Of a stretch of 64,000 bases of DNA, positions 27,583-36,168 are shown one piece after another. Both the position numbers and the translations under genes were made by a program. Below the pieces are notes generated by a model. That model was given only the letters and a program-made list of their open reading frames with translations, was not told where the DNA came from and did no database searches. Positions within the stretch are counted from its first letter, which is position 1. Each line of letters begins with the position of its first letter. This DNA is from CAWKEY01 sp963848675 (lineage in GTDB: Bacteria; Pseudomonadota; Gammaproteobacteria; Methylococcales; Methylomonadaceae): assembly GCA_963848675.1 (NCBI GenBank), contig CAWKEY010000024.1, forward strand, positions 124,001 to 188,000, read 5' to 3'.

Positions 27583-29415
27583 TTGCCCGAGCTGGCGATT
27601 GCCGCCCTGGATGCGGTCAAAGCCGAAGGCGACAGCGGCACGACCGCGTTCACCTTTACCGTGACCCGCACCGGCGATCTCACGGCCGTCTCGAATGCGG
27701 CCTATGCAGTGACCGGCAGCGGTACTAACGCCGCCGACGCCAACGACTTTGGCGGCACCTTGCCCAATGGCACGGTCAACTTTGCCATTGGCGAGAGCAG
27801 CCAGACCGTCACGGTCAATGTCAGCGGTGATACCGTGATCGAGTCCGATGAAGGCTTCACGCTAACGCTCAGCACTCCGGCCAATGCCACGATCAGCAGC
27901 GCCATAGCCACCGGCAGCATCCAGAACGATGACGTGCCAGCAGGTAACGTTTTCCTGAGTACGAGCGGCAACGACACGTTCACAGGCACGTCTGGCATCA
28001 ACACGGTATCCTACGAGAATGCTCCAACGAGAGTTACCGTGACACTTGCTACGACTACACCACAGAACACGAGATACGGTATTGATACCCTGGTCAATAT
28101 CAATAACCTCATTGGCAGTGGTTTCAATGATCTACTGACGGGAAACAGCGGCGACAACCTATTGGATGGAGGTGTTGGGGCCGATACCCTAACCGGTGGT
28201 GCAGGCAATGACACATACATCGTGGATAATAGGCGTGACCTCGTACGTGAAGACACGAACGCAGGCACCGACACGGTGTATTCCTACGTCACCCATACTT
28301 TGGCGGCGAATGTTGAGATTCTCGTGCTCTTTGGGACGGACGATCTCAATGGTACCGGTAATGAATTGGACAATGTGCTGACAGGTAATGCCGGTAACAA
28401 CATCCTTAACGGTGGAAGTGGCGCCGATAGTCTTATCGGGGCCGCTGGTGATGATACCTATGTGATTGATAACTCGGACGACGTTGTTACCGAAAAGGCA
28501 AGCGAGGGGATGGACCTTGTCCAGGCATCAGTCACCTATACCCTCAGCGATCACGTCGAGAATCTGACCCTAACCGGTTCAGCAGCCATCAATGGCATCG
28601 GCAATGGACTCGCCAATTTTCTGACCGGTAATCGTGGCGCTAATGTGTTGGAGGGCCTGGAAGGCGACGACAACCTGAATGGTGGTTCTGGTGACGATAT
28701 CCTCTACGGCGGTGAAGGCAACGATACACTCTTGGGAGAAAACGGAGCCGATACCCTCGATGGCGGCGCAGGGGCGGACAGTTTGAACGGCGGCCGCGGC
28801 AATGACACGTACATTGTGGACGATCTTGGCGACACGATTACAGACAGTGCCGGGATCGACCTGGTACTATCTTCCATTTCCTACATACTCGGTGACGCCC
28901 TCGAGAATCTGACGCTGACAGGCTTGGATGCCATTAATGGTACAGGCAACATGCTGAATAACACCCTGACCGGAAACGATGCCGACAACACTCTCATCGG
29001 GGGTGCCGGGAACGACAAATTGCTGGGTGGGGTGGGTAATGACATTCTCGAGGGCGGTGCCGGAAATGATACCCTGACCGGGGGCATTGGCAGCGATATC
29101 TTCCGCTTCGTCGCCCCGAGTGAGCGGCGTGATACCATCACCGATTTCGTCGTGGGCTCTGACAAGATAGAAGTGAACGGCACTAGCTTCGGCATTCAAG
29201 GGGTAGGTTCTTTGGAACTGTTGGATGGTTTGGACGTGGCCCACTTCGTGACCAGTAGATCGGCCCTGACGGATTCCGATCCCGCGTTTATTTATAATAT
29301 ATCAACGGGAGTTCTGTCCTTCGATGCCGATGGACGAGGTGGTGCCAGTGCCCTGACACTTGTCACGCTGATTGGTATCCCGGAGCTCACGGCAGCGGAT
29401 ATTGTAATCGTCTAG
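27583..29415 (+). CDS. C-terminal part of the giant RTX protein
   Basis: 610-residue frame, the intact 3' end of the locus. It begins with the last Calx-beta-like repeat (to about residue 118), then has RTX clusters (LLTGNSGDNLLDGG, TLTGGAGNDTYIVDN, ILYGGEGNDTLLG, ILEGGAGNDTLTGG) alternating with beta segments of the type VENLTLTGSAAINGIGN. A Peptidase_M10_C-like end (IFRFVAPSERRDTITDF) follows, and finally an uncleaved C-terminal region of the kind recognised by type I secretion. The ATG is probably not a natural start; the piece belongs to the upstream frames. Confidence 0.8.
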   Translation: MPELAIAALDAVKAEGDSGTTAFTFTVTRTGDLTAVSNAAYAVTGSGTNAADANDFGGTLPNGTVNFAIGESSQTVTVNVSGDTVIESDEGFTLTLSTPANATISSAIATGSIQNDDVPAGNVFLSTSGNDTFTGTSGINTVSYENAPTRVTVTLATTTPQNTRYGIDTLVNINNLIGSGFNDLLTGNSGDNLLDGGVGADTLTGGAGNDTYIVDNRRDLVREDTNAGTDTVYSYVTHTLAANVEILVLFGTDDLNGTGNELDNVLTGNAGNNILNGGSGADSLIGAAGDDTYVIDNSDDVVTEKASEGMDLVQASVTYTLSDHVENLTLTGSAAINGIGNGLANFLTGNRGANVLEGLEGDDNLNGGSGDDILYGGEGNDTLLGENGADTLDGGAGADSLNGGRGNDTYIVDDLGDTITDSAGIDLVLSSISYILGDALENLTLTGLDAINGTGNMLNNTLTGNDADNTLIGGAGNDKLLGGVGNDILEGGAGNDTLTGGIGSDIFRFVAPSERRDTITDFVVGSDKIEVNGTSFGIQGVGSLELLDGLDVAHFVTSRSALTDSDPAFIYNISTGVLSFDADGRGGASALTLVTLIGIPELTAADIVIV

Positions 29416-29950
29416 GTTCGAAAGTTTATCATTTAAAGTAGTCATACAAATGGATCGACATTTTGCCAAGGCAGAATGTCGGTTTCAGAGCTATTTTTTG
29501 GCAAGAGTTGAATTGGGGCAGGTTGGGCGTATGCGCCCAACCCTACTTTGTGGCATCAAGTTTTCGCGTTTGTAGGAGGGGCTTTAGCCGCGACTGTCGC
29601 GGCTACCCATAGTAAGCCTATTAAGTAACGGGTATCAAATAATTTGCGCAACCGTTAGAAACAATTTTTTGTGTAGGCGCGGATTTATCCGCACTGTGCG
29701 AATAAATTCGCACCTACCTTTGTTCAACTTATTTCGTGCGCATTACTAAGTTAAACTCCTTCCTACCGAACAATTTGAGTAAGGGCATGGGTCAGACTTC
29801 CTTTGATTTATTGTTGTTGGGAGGATATTTTCAATTGTGTTCGACCTTTTGATTTGATTTTTGATTTCTTATTGGAGGACGAAAACTATATAGCAGCCTG
29901 AATTCGTGCCAAAATAACCGGAAAATTACTTACATACCATGAGGTGGAAT
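29416..29950. other. Gap after the RTX locus: hairpin, REP-like palindrome, MITE copy B
   Basis: Contains a strong hairpin (GACATTTTGCC / GGCAGAATGTC, 29457-29480), possibly the RTX terminator although no T-run follows directly. There is a REP-like palindrome with GGCTTTAGCCGCGACTGTCGCGGCT near 29580-29605 and a MITE copy at 29621-29750. The rest, before the antitoxin, has no gene. Confidence 0.55.
29621..29750. repeat. MITE-like element family 1, copy B
   Basis: 130-bp copy of the element at 14713. The left end TTAAGTAACGGGTATCAAAT and right end ...CGTGCGCATTACTAAG form imperfect inverted repeats. The central palindrome is intact. Confidence 0.85.
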
Positions 29951-30163
29951 ATGAACGCAGTTGCTTTATCCAATATGTCCATTGAAGAAAAGCTAGCAAC
30001 CATGGAACAAATCTGGGACGACCTCTGCCAGCATCAAAACGTGCAATCGCCCGATTGGCATCAGGATGTACTGCAAATCAGGGAAAAAAACCGCCTGGAC
30101 GGGCAAGAACAGCCGATAGACTGGCAGGAAGCTAAAAAGGAAATCCATAACCGAACCCAATGA
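29951..30163 (+). CDS. Addiction module antitoxin (PF09720-type)
   Basis: 70-residue acidic protein starting at ATG 29951, preceded by GAGGTGGAAT. The N-terminal MSIEEKLATMEQIWDDL and the central SPDWHQDVLQIREKN match the unstable-antitoxin family paired with ParE/RelE toxins. It overlaps the toxin start (ATGA), so the pair is translationally coupled. Confidence 0.88.
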   Translation: MNAVALSNMSIEEKLATMEQIWDDLCQHQNVQSPDWHQDVLQIREKNRLDGQEQPIDWQEAKKEIHNRTQ

Positions 30164-30462
30164 ATTTAAAAATTCTGCCGTCGGCCAATGAAGATTTAAT
30201 CAACGGCTACCTCTTTTACGAAAGGCAATCCCAAGGCTTAGGCAGTTATTTCATCGATTCGTTATTCTCGGATATCGATTCTTTGCTCATCTACTACGGC
30301 ATACACCAGCCATTTTTCGGTAAATATTACCGTTTGTTGGCCAAACGTTTCCCGTTCGCGGTTTATTGCACTGTAGAAAATACAGATATCATCGTTTACG
30401 CCGTGTTGGATTGTCGAAGCAATCCGGCTTGGATAGCAGGGAGACTAGGAGAAAATGAGTAA
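30160..30462 (+). CDS. ParE/RelE-family toxin
   Basis: 100-residue protein of the ParE/RelE fold: LKILPSANEDLINGYLFYERQ at the start and a core strand region KRFPFAVYCTVENTDIIVYAVLD. ParE members poison gyrase and RelE members cut mRNA; sequence alone does not decide. It follows its antitoxin with a 4-base overlap. Confidence 0.88.
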   Translation: MNLKILPSANEDLINGYLFYERQSQGLGSYFIDSLFSDIDSLLIYYGIHQPFFGKYYRLLAKRFPFAVYCTVENTDIIVYAVLDCRSNPAWIAGRLGENE

Positions 30463-30500
30463 CCCGTAAGGACGAGACAGCGGAAACGCATCGGCCTATT

Positions 30501-30657
30501 GTTATTATTCGGTCTTTTATCTTCCCCTCAGCATCATGGGTCATTCCGAGCAGAGCGAGGAATCTTGAAGCCTCTACTCATGCTGTAGCGCTTAAGATTT
30601 CTCCCTGTGGTCGAAATGACAAAAAACAAAGGGTTTGTAAGAAAATTCTGAAGTTAC
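30501..30657. repeat. MITE-like element family 2, copy 3 (inverted)
   Basis: Carries GTCATTCCGAGCAGAGCGAG and GGTCGAAATGAC in the opposite order to copy 1, so it is inserted in inverse orientation. Terminal repeats are decayed (GTTATTATTCGG and TCTGAAGTTAC). Confidence 0.75.
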
Positions 30658-30723
30658 TAGCCAACAAGGCGCTGCGAAATTACTCACGGGCTTCATTTTT
30701 AAGCCGGTTTTTGCTCGTTTGGC

Positions 30724-31767
30724 TCAAAACAACACCGTCCAGCCGCTACGTGCCTGTTCCTGGGTATAGGACACGCCGTGCCACTTGATTCCTGTTGGAT
30801 CAAGCAGGGTAATGATGCCGCCCTTGTTGCCCAGTTGCGCCCCTTGTCCATCCAGGCGCACTACCCCGGTGCCGCCAGGATTAAGCAGCAGGTTGCTGAT
30901 AAGGGAACGGTTTTTATTTTTATCGGCAATAAACCAGCCTGACAAATCAAGGGTGCTGGGCGACAGGTTAATCAGCGTTACCGTTTCATGCCCGGCATCG
31001 TCGCCTTCCGGATTGACCAGCGCCGCGATAATCTGCACGCTTGCGTCAATTTTGGGCGGAATAATATCGGCACATTCGGGCAGCCGATGTCCGGTTTGAT
31101 CGTTGGTGTGCCAGCACTGTGACTGAAAGGCCAGAAATACGGCGACCCATTGTTCCGGCCAAATTTCTATGCCGGCGCCAACCTCTACTTGATCAATACT
31201 TGGAAAATGGAATAGCAAGCCGCCGTCCTGCCAAACGCCGTCATCCTTGACAAATTTTTCAGCATTGCCCTGGTTCATGTGGATATCATGAATGCCGTTG
31301 CCCGGCTGGAAACCGAAATATTTGTCTTTCTTGCCGTCCTCAGGCCCCCAGCGTTCGCCGAAAGCATAGATGCTTGCGCGTTCATCACCGATGGCCCTTT
31401 GCACATAAGCGTCAATTTTTTCATTCAGATCATTATCCGGCCCCGGAATGTTATGCGGTAAAGGGCGCATCTGACTGGGATCGAACAGGTTGCCGCGGAT
31501 GAAATCCAGCGCCATTTTGTTCGGCGCACTGTGCAGCGCGGTAAAACCGGTATCCAGATAGACCAAGTTTTCCAGAATGGGATGCTTAAAATCATCAATG
31601 ATCAGATACAACAGCTCTGATGGCTCCAGATTGGACTTTACATTGACGGCGATACGATAATCAGTGGTATCGTCGATAAGATGGACTTCGTAATGCGGGC
31701 TTGATCCTTGCCCAATTATTTTATTGATGGCCTTCCCTTTTAGAACACCATATTGTTTGAGTGCCAT
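30724..31767 (-). CDS. DUF2278 (YukJ-like) protein with C-terminal lamin-tail domain
   Basis: 347 residues. The DUF2278 region (about 1-225: MALKQYGVLKGKAINKI, DFIRGNLFDPSQMRPLPHN, IYAFGERWG, GIHDIHMNQGN, AVFLAFQSQCWHTND) is complete. It is followed by an LTD beta-sandwich (about 238-347: VTLINLSPSTLDLSGWFIAD, GGIITLLDPTGIKWHGVSYT). LTD modules occur in secreted nucleases and surface proteins, yet no signal peptide is present here. The function of DUF2278 is unknown. Upstream lies the IS-split MITE. Confidence 0.88.
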   Translation of the reverse strand: MALKQYGVLKGKAINKIIGQGSSPHYEVHLIDDTTDYRIAVNVKSNLEPSELLYLIIDDFKHPILENLVYLDTGFTALHSAPNKMALDFIRGNLFDPSQMRPLPHNIPGPDNDLNEKIDAYVQRAIGDERASIYAFGERWGPEDGKKDKYFGFQPGNGIHDIHMNQGNAEKFVKDDGVWQDGGLLFHFPSIDQVEVGAGIEIWPEQWVAVFLAFQSQCWHTNDQTGHRLPECADIIPPKIDASVQIIAALVNPEGDDAGHETVTLINLSPSTLDLSGWFIADKNKNRSLISNLLLNPGGTGVVRLDGQGAQLGNKGGIITLLDPTGIKWHGVSYTQEQARSGWTVLF

Positions 31768-31858
31768 GTTCCCTCCCGGGGAGTTTTTTGTTGCCGTTTT
31801 CAGGCAGTTAGAAAGTTGTTTTTGGTAACGATGAAAGTCATTTTTCTACTAAAAAAGC

Positions 31859-31919
31859 GTAACAATTCAGCGTTTTCTCGCAAATCCTTTGTCATTTCGA
31901 CCACAGGGAGAAATCTTAA
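31859..31919. repeat. MITE-like element family 2, copy 4, left half (split by IS)
   Basis: Reads GTAACAATTCAGCG ... GTCATTTCGACCACAGGGAG then AAATCTTAA, where the IS begins. The continuation TTAAGCGCTGG... is found at 34083, on the other side of the IS. Confidence 0.85.
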
Positions 31920-34082
31920 CCCATATTTAACACCACGCCCCTCAATTTACTCAAAATCAAGCTGAGAGGCTTGTCTAAGTTATTGATTTTTACTATAGGC
32001 AGCTAATCTTTAGTGTTATTTGTGTTTTGTAGGGCCATAATAGTTATGTCTGCCTATTGCATATTTTTCCAGACTGCGCTATTTTTTTGCGTCATGTATA
32101 TCCGTCGAACGCATACCAATAACTCGTCCACGGGCGAACGCTATTACACCTATCGCTTGGTGGCTAGCCAACGCGTGGATGGAAAACCGCGTCAGATAAC
32201 CCTATTAAATTTGGGTAGGCATTTCGCTGTTGATCAAGATTTGTGGGCTTCGCTTTGTGTGCGGATTGAGCAATTGCTGAGCCACCAGACTGAGCTATTA
32301 CCACTCGAATTGCCGGCTGCCGTTGACAAGGCGGCGCAACGCTTTGCCGCTCAGCTCATAGCGCAACGGGCGGTCGTCAGCACCACACCGATAGCGGATG
32401 AGGATCCTTCAACGCCTGCTGAGTCGTCAGTCGCGCGTGTAGAATCCATAGTGAGTGCACCAACCGATCTGCAAACCGTCGATGTGGACTCCCTGGAATT
32501 GACCCGGCCCAGAACCGTCGGCGTGGAACAGTTAGGACTTTGGGCCATGCAACAATTGAATTTCCTCGACTTGCTGGCTCACCTGGGCATCAATGGCGCG
32601 CACATAGCCGCGATAGTGGGTGCCATTATCGGGCGTATGGCCGGTGTGGGTTCGGAGTTAGCCACCCACAACTGGCTGATGAAGCAAAGCGCACTGGGCG
32701 AATTAATGGACGTTGACTATGAAAGCCTGCCCTTGATGACAATGTACCGGGCGGCAGATACCTTGTGGAAACACAGCACCCAAATCGAACAGACCTTATT
32801 CACGCGACTTACGGATTTGTTTGGTTTTTCCACCACCATCACCCTCTACGATCTCACCAATACCTATTTCGAAGGCGAAGTACCGCACAATACCAAAGCC
32901 CGGCGTGGACGCTCAAAAGAAAAGCGCACGGATTGTCCGCTGGTGACGCTGGGTTTAGTCTTGGACGGCAGCGGCTTTGTGCGCCGTTCACAGACCTTTG
33001 CCGGTAATGTCAGCGAAGCGGGTACGCTGGAAACCATGCTGCAAAATCTGGGTGCGCCACAGGGCGCCTTGGTGGTGATGGATGCCGGAATTGCTACAGA
33101 GGCCAATATTCAATGGCTGCGCACAAAAGGCTATGGTTATCTGGTCGTCAGTCGCGAACGCGCACGTCAATTTGATGCGGATGCCGCCATCTCGGTTGAA
33201 ACTGCTGCCCAGGAAACGGTACGCTGCCAAAAAGTCGTCGCCGAAGACGGCCAAGAAGTGCGGCTTTATTGCCATTCATCCGGCCGCGAACAAAAGGAAC
33301 GGGCCATGGCGGAACGCTTCGCCAGCCGTTTTGAAGCCGGACTTAACGCCTTAAACGCAGGGTTGCAACGCCCCCGCACCGAAAAACGCCCGGATAAATT
33401 ATGGGAGCGTATCGGCCGCTTGAAAGAAAAGCATCATGGCATCGGTCAGCATTATCAAATCGACTTGCAAACCGATGACAGCGGTGAAAAAGCGCTAAGC
33501 ATCACCTGGCAAAAACACAGTGTGCCGGGTTCTTATGTTGATCTCCCAGGTGTCTATTGCCTGCGCAGTAACCAATGCCAATGGCCGGAAGAACAGCTAT
33601 GGCGCACTTATATGATGCTCACTGACCTTGAAGCCGTGTTTCGCTGTTTTAAAAGTGATCTGGGTTTTCGGCCTATCTTTCATAGTAAAGAAGAGCGGGC
33701 TGACAGTCACTTGTTCATCACCGTATTGGCCTATCAGTTTGTCCAACTTATTCGCCGCCGTCTACAAGAGAGCGCTATTGATGCCAACGGTAGTTGGCGC
33801 ACATTACGGGAAATCATGCGCAGTCAATGCCGGGTAACCGCCAGTTTCCGTCGTGCCGATGGTAAAGCCTTGCATGTGCGCAAAGCCACCCGTGCGGAAC
33901 CGGAGCAAATGGCTATTTATCGTGCCTTAAAAGAGAACCCGGCACCCGGAGGTATCAGCAAAACCATCGTCTAAAACACTGAGGCTAGGCGCTATTTTTC
34001 AAAGTGTAGTGCCACACGAAGATTTTTTATAACACAACATATTGTTTTTAAATGGATATTAATTGCAGGTGTTAAATATGGG
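31920..34082 (+). mobile_element. IS1634-like insertion sequence
   Basis: 2,163-bp element with perfect 15-base terminal inverted repeats CCCATATTTAACACC / GGTGTTAAATATGGG flanked on both sides by TTAA (31916-31919 and 34083-34086), consistent with a 4-base target duplication or a palindromic extension of the ends. It carries a single transposase gene. The ends are fixed by the fact that the element splits a family-2 MITE whose two halves rejoin perfectly. Confidence 0.92.
32094..33974 (+). CDS. IS1634-family transposase (DDE)
   Basis: 626-residue transposase with the family's N-terminus MYIRRTHTNNSSTGERYYTYRLV and LLNLGRHFAVD. DDE-region landmarks are ITLYDLTNTYFEG, GALVVMDAGIATEANIQWL and a C-terminal block with the Y-(2)-R-(3)-E-(6)-K type signature around EAVFRCFKSDLGFRPIFH. 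I start at ATG 32094, where the family similarity begins, rather than the upstream ATG at 32013. The gene is intact, so the element may be active. Confidence 0.93.
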   Translation: MYIRRTHTNNSSTGERYYTYRLVASQRVDGKPRQITLLNLGRHFAVDQDLWASLCVRIEQLLSHQTELLPLELPAAVDKAAQRFAAQLIAQRAVVSTTPIADEDPSTPAESSVARVESIVSAPTDLQTVDVDSLELTRPRTVGVEQLGLWAMQQLNFLDLLAHLGINGAHIAAIVGAIIGRMAGVGSELATHNWLMKQSALGELMDVDYESLPLMTMYRAADTLWKHSTQIEQTLFTRLTDLFGFSTTITLYDLTNTYFEGEVPHNTKARRGRSKEKRTDCPLVTLGLVLDGSGFVRRSQTFAGNVSEAGTLETMLQNLGAPQGALVVMDAGIATEANIQWLRTKGYGYLVVSRERARQFDADAAISVETAAQETVRCQKVVAEDGQEVRLYCHSSGREQKERAMAERFASRFEAGLNALNAGLQRPRTEKRPDKLWERIGRLKEKHHGIGQHYQIDLQTDDSGEKALSITWQKHSVPGSYVDLPGVYCLRSNQCQWPEEQLWRTYMMLTDLEAVFRCFKSDLGFRPIFHSKEERADSHLFITVLAYQFVQLIRRRLQESAIDANGSWRTLREIMRSQCRVTASFRRADGKALHVRKATRAEPEQMAIYRALKENPAPGGISKTIV

Positions 34083-34157
34083 TTAAGCGCTGGCGACACT
34101 GTTCAGGCTTAAGATTCCTCGCTGTGCTCGGAATGACACGGGGCGCTGAATAGTTAC
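34083..34157. repeat. MITE-like element family 2, copy 4, right half
   Basis: Starts TTAAGCGCTGGCGACACTG directly after the IS and ends CGCTGAATAGTTAC, the canonical terminal repeat. Confidence 0.85.
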
Positions 34158-34190
34158 CAAATAAGAAACACATAATTAAGCCTGCTCAGA

Positions 34191-36137
34191 TTATTGGTAA
34201 ATTACAAATCCGCCCGCCGGAACCGTTAAGCGCACGGCCTTGCCATTTCGGGCTTCAATGTCACAGATTGAATTAAGCTGCGCGGGATCGGTTGAATAGA
34301 TGCACGTTAAAAACGGTGAATTTTCCTGGTGTAGCTTATAGTCGATGGTCACCCAGGCGGTTCGGGCAGCATCGGCATCGGTGTTGATAGCAAGCACGAT
34401 TTCCTGTTTATTGAAGATGCGTGACCAGGGAACGACTGACAGCATAGGGCCGCCAGACATCTGAGGATAACCAAAAGTCCCCGCTTCCCCGCTTGCCGAT
34501 ATTTGCCGTAAATACTGACGGCCACGGCGTAAGGTGATGTGCTGTTTCCTGAGCTTGAGAATATCGGCAATAAATCGGTAGATATCGTGTTCCTCGTTGA
34601 AAAAATGCCGTTCAATGCTGTGCAAGGAACCAAACGCGCCGCCAAACATGCATTCACGTAAAAACCGGTCATTACCCCCTGCGCCATCAAAAGCTTGTTC
34701 TGACCCGTAAAATAGACAGGGAATGCCGATGGTGGTCAGGTTAAGCGCCAGCACCGCAGGCAAATGGGCATAGCCGCGATTTAACTTGTCACCGCAAAAG
34801 CGCGCCTTGTTATCACCTTTACGCACCTGATCATGGTCGTCGAACAAAGTGACTATGTGTTTGCCGTACCAGACATGGGAGCCTTTTTTCTCCTGCGCAG
34901 AATTTCTGAACAAATCGAAATAGCACGCCGGATCACGGTAGCCTTTGGCCAGATACTCCAGACGATCCGGAATATCATCAATACCCAGCGCCGCATTCAG
35001 TCCGGTAGTTTCCATCAGTTCAAAAGCAAAGCCCCTGCCACCGGTGATTTCACCAATCAGATAGAAATTTTCCTTGCCCAGGCTTTGGGCGTACTCCTGA
35101 ATAACCGAGGAAAAATAACGCGTAGCCCCCGGTTCCATATGTTTGACGGTATCAATCCGGTAACCATCAATGTCGGCGAATGCGATCCAGAACTTATAGA
35201 TTTCACAGAGCGCGGCCAGGGCAGGGGAGGGGTAAAAATGATCAATGATGCGCTGGCCGTCGGCATCATAAGCATGGGTTCCGTGATCAATATCTTTAAG
35301 CGAGAGAAAATCGCCTTCCCGATATTCCGGGTCATAATCCCAGTTGGAAATGTGCCCCTTAGCGGTGAAATTAGCGGCATCCTGCAACTCGACCGGCCAA
35401 ATAGCCTGGTCTGGCCAGGCATCGGGATGAACATGGCTATCGACCCGTGCGAAAGGCAGCTCGGGCCGGCCATAATCATTACGGTAACCCTTAACACGAT
35501 ACGGATGACCATCCCAGCGCGGATCGATGAAATGATGGCCGTTGCTGTCTTTAGTATCATAGCGGTCGGCATCATAATCGTAGACATCCCCGGTATGATT
35601 GAAAATGATGTCCAGAATGACGTAAATGCCATGCTTATGCGCAGTATCTACCAGGTCTTGCAAATCCTGGCGTGTACCAAAATGAGGATCAACATCGAGA
35701 AAGTTCTGTATCGCGTAGCCATGATAAGAGCCTTCGTTTTCCTTGCGCTGTTTATTAACCACTTGCTTAAACACCGGACTGATCCAGATGGCGCCTACTC
35801 CCAGACGCTGCAGATAACCTATTTTGCTTTCCAGGCCCTTTAGCGTTCCGCCTTGCCACTTATCTCCCGCTTCTTGCCATCGATCAGGGTTTGCCGTGTA
35901 GGCATCCTGAGCAAATGTAAAGGGCGGGGTCGTTCCGCTAGTCACCCGGTTGCCGTCATTATCAAAAAAACCATTTTCCTGGCCATCGGAAAACCGGTCC
36001 AGCATCAGAAAATACAGCACCTGATCTTCCCATGCGGCGGGCGAGGGGATGAATTCTCGTTGTTGATAAGCCGTCCAGTTGATATCGGCAAGCGCTTGTT
36101 CGATGTTGCTGTGGCTTGTGTTATCTATCGTTGTCAT
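34191..36137 (-). CDS. GH13 alpha-amylase family glycosidase
   Basis: 648-residue enzyme with the four GH13 regions: DIIFNHTGD (I), GYRIDTVKHM with the nucleophile Asp (II), LIGEITGG with the acid/base Glu (III) and LFDDHDQV with the transition-state Asp (IV). The N-terminal catalytic-barrel entry VLYFLMLDRFSDG resembles alpha-amylases and cyclomaltodextrinases. There is no signal peptide, so it would act on internal glucans or be exported by another route. The start has TAGGAA upstream. It sits in the hydrolase island, immediately downstream of a C1 peptidase gene. Confidence 0.93.
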   Translation of the reverse strand: MTTIDNTSHSNIEQALADINWTAYQQREFIPSPAAWEDQVLYFLMLDRFSDGQENGFFDNDGNRVTSGTTPPFTFAQDAYTANPDRWQEAGDKWQGGTLKGLESKIGYLQRLGVGAIWISPVFKQVVNKQRKENEGSYHGYAIQNFLDVDPHFGTRQDLQDLVDTAHKHGIYVILDIIFNHTGDVYDYDADRYDTKDSNGHHFIDPRWDGHPYRVKGYRNDYGRPELPFARVDSHVHPDAWPDQAIWPVELQDAANFTAKGHISNWDYDPEYREGDFLSLKDIDHGTHAYDADGQRIIDHFYPSPALAALCEIYKFWIAFADIDGYRIDTVKHMEPGATRYFSSVIQEYAQSLGKENFYLIGEITGGRGFAFELMETTGLNAALGIDDIPDRLEYLAKGYRDPACYFDLFRNSAQEKKGSHVWYGKHIVTLFDDHDQVRKGDNKARFCGDKLNRGYAHLPAVLALNLTTIGIPCLFYGSEQAFDGAGGNDRFLRECMFGGAFGSLHSIERHFFNEEHDIYRFIADILKLRKQHITLRRGRQYLRQISASGEAGTFGYPQMSGGPMLSVVPWSRIFNKQEIVLAINTDADAARTAWVTIDYKLHQENSPFLTCIYSTDPAQLNSICDIEARNGKAVRLTVPAGGFVIYQ

Positions 36138-36168
36138 GGTTTTTCCTAAGCTCTATTATCCTAAAACG

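Larger units (their letters stand above)
25061..27940 (+). repeat. Eight tandem 360-bp Calx-beta-like repeats
   Basis: Units start at 25061, 25421, 25781, 26143, 26503, 26864, 27225 and 27586. Each codes about 120 residues (LAIAALDAVKPEGDSG ... TGTILNDDV). Spacing is 360 except where one or two extra bases have been inserted, which fixes the positions of five frame changes. This block is markedly GC-rich. Confidence 0.9.
19213..29415 (+). pseudogene. Giant RTX-type secreted protein locus, interrupted by frameshifts
   Basis: Read across frame changes, this is one protein of about 3,400 residues. In order it has DUF4347 (19213-19790), a long helical AT-rich region (19800-21190), a first RTX block (21210-21650), a PPC-like beta domain (22040-22400), an Ig-like segment (22410-22735), eight 288-bp repeats, eight 360-bp Calx-beta-like repeats, and C-terminal RTX repeats with a terminal domain (27950-29415) suited to type I secretion. 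Net +1 frame changes occur near 19370-19440, 25845, 26028, 26690, 27048 and 27515. The last five are confirmed by repeat spacing (units of 360, 360, 362, 360, 361, 361, 361 and about 360 bases). Either the gene is decayed or phase-variable, or the assembled sequence has errors here. No secretion genes are nearby. Confidence 0.75.

Noticed and set aside
22736..27940. Tandem repeats considered as a CRISPR array
   Set aside because: Units are 288 and 360 bases, protein-coding and contiguous, with no short repeat/unique-spacer pattern and no cas genes.
34833..35843. 336-residue plus-strand frame opposite the GH13 gene
   Set aside because: The GH13 frame contains all four catalytic regions on the other strand, so the plus frame is an antisense shadow.
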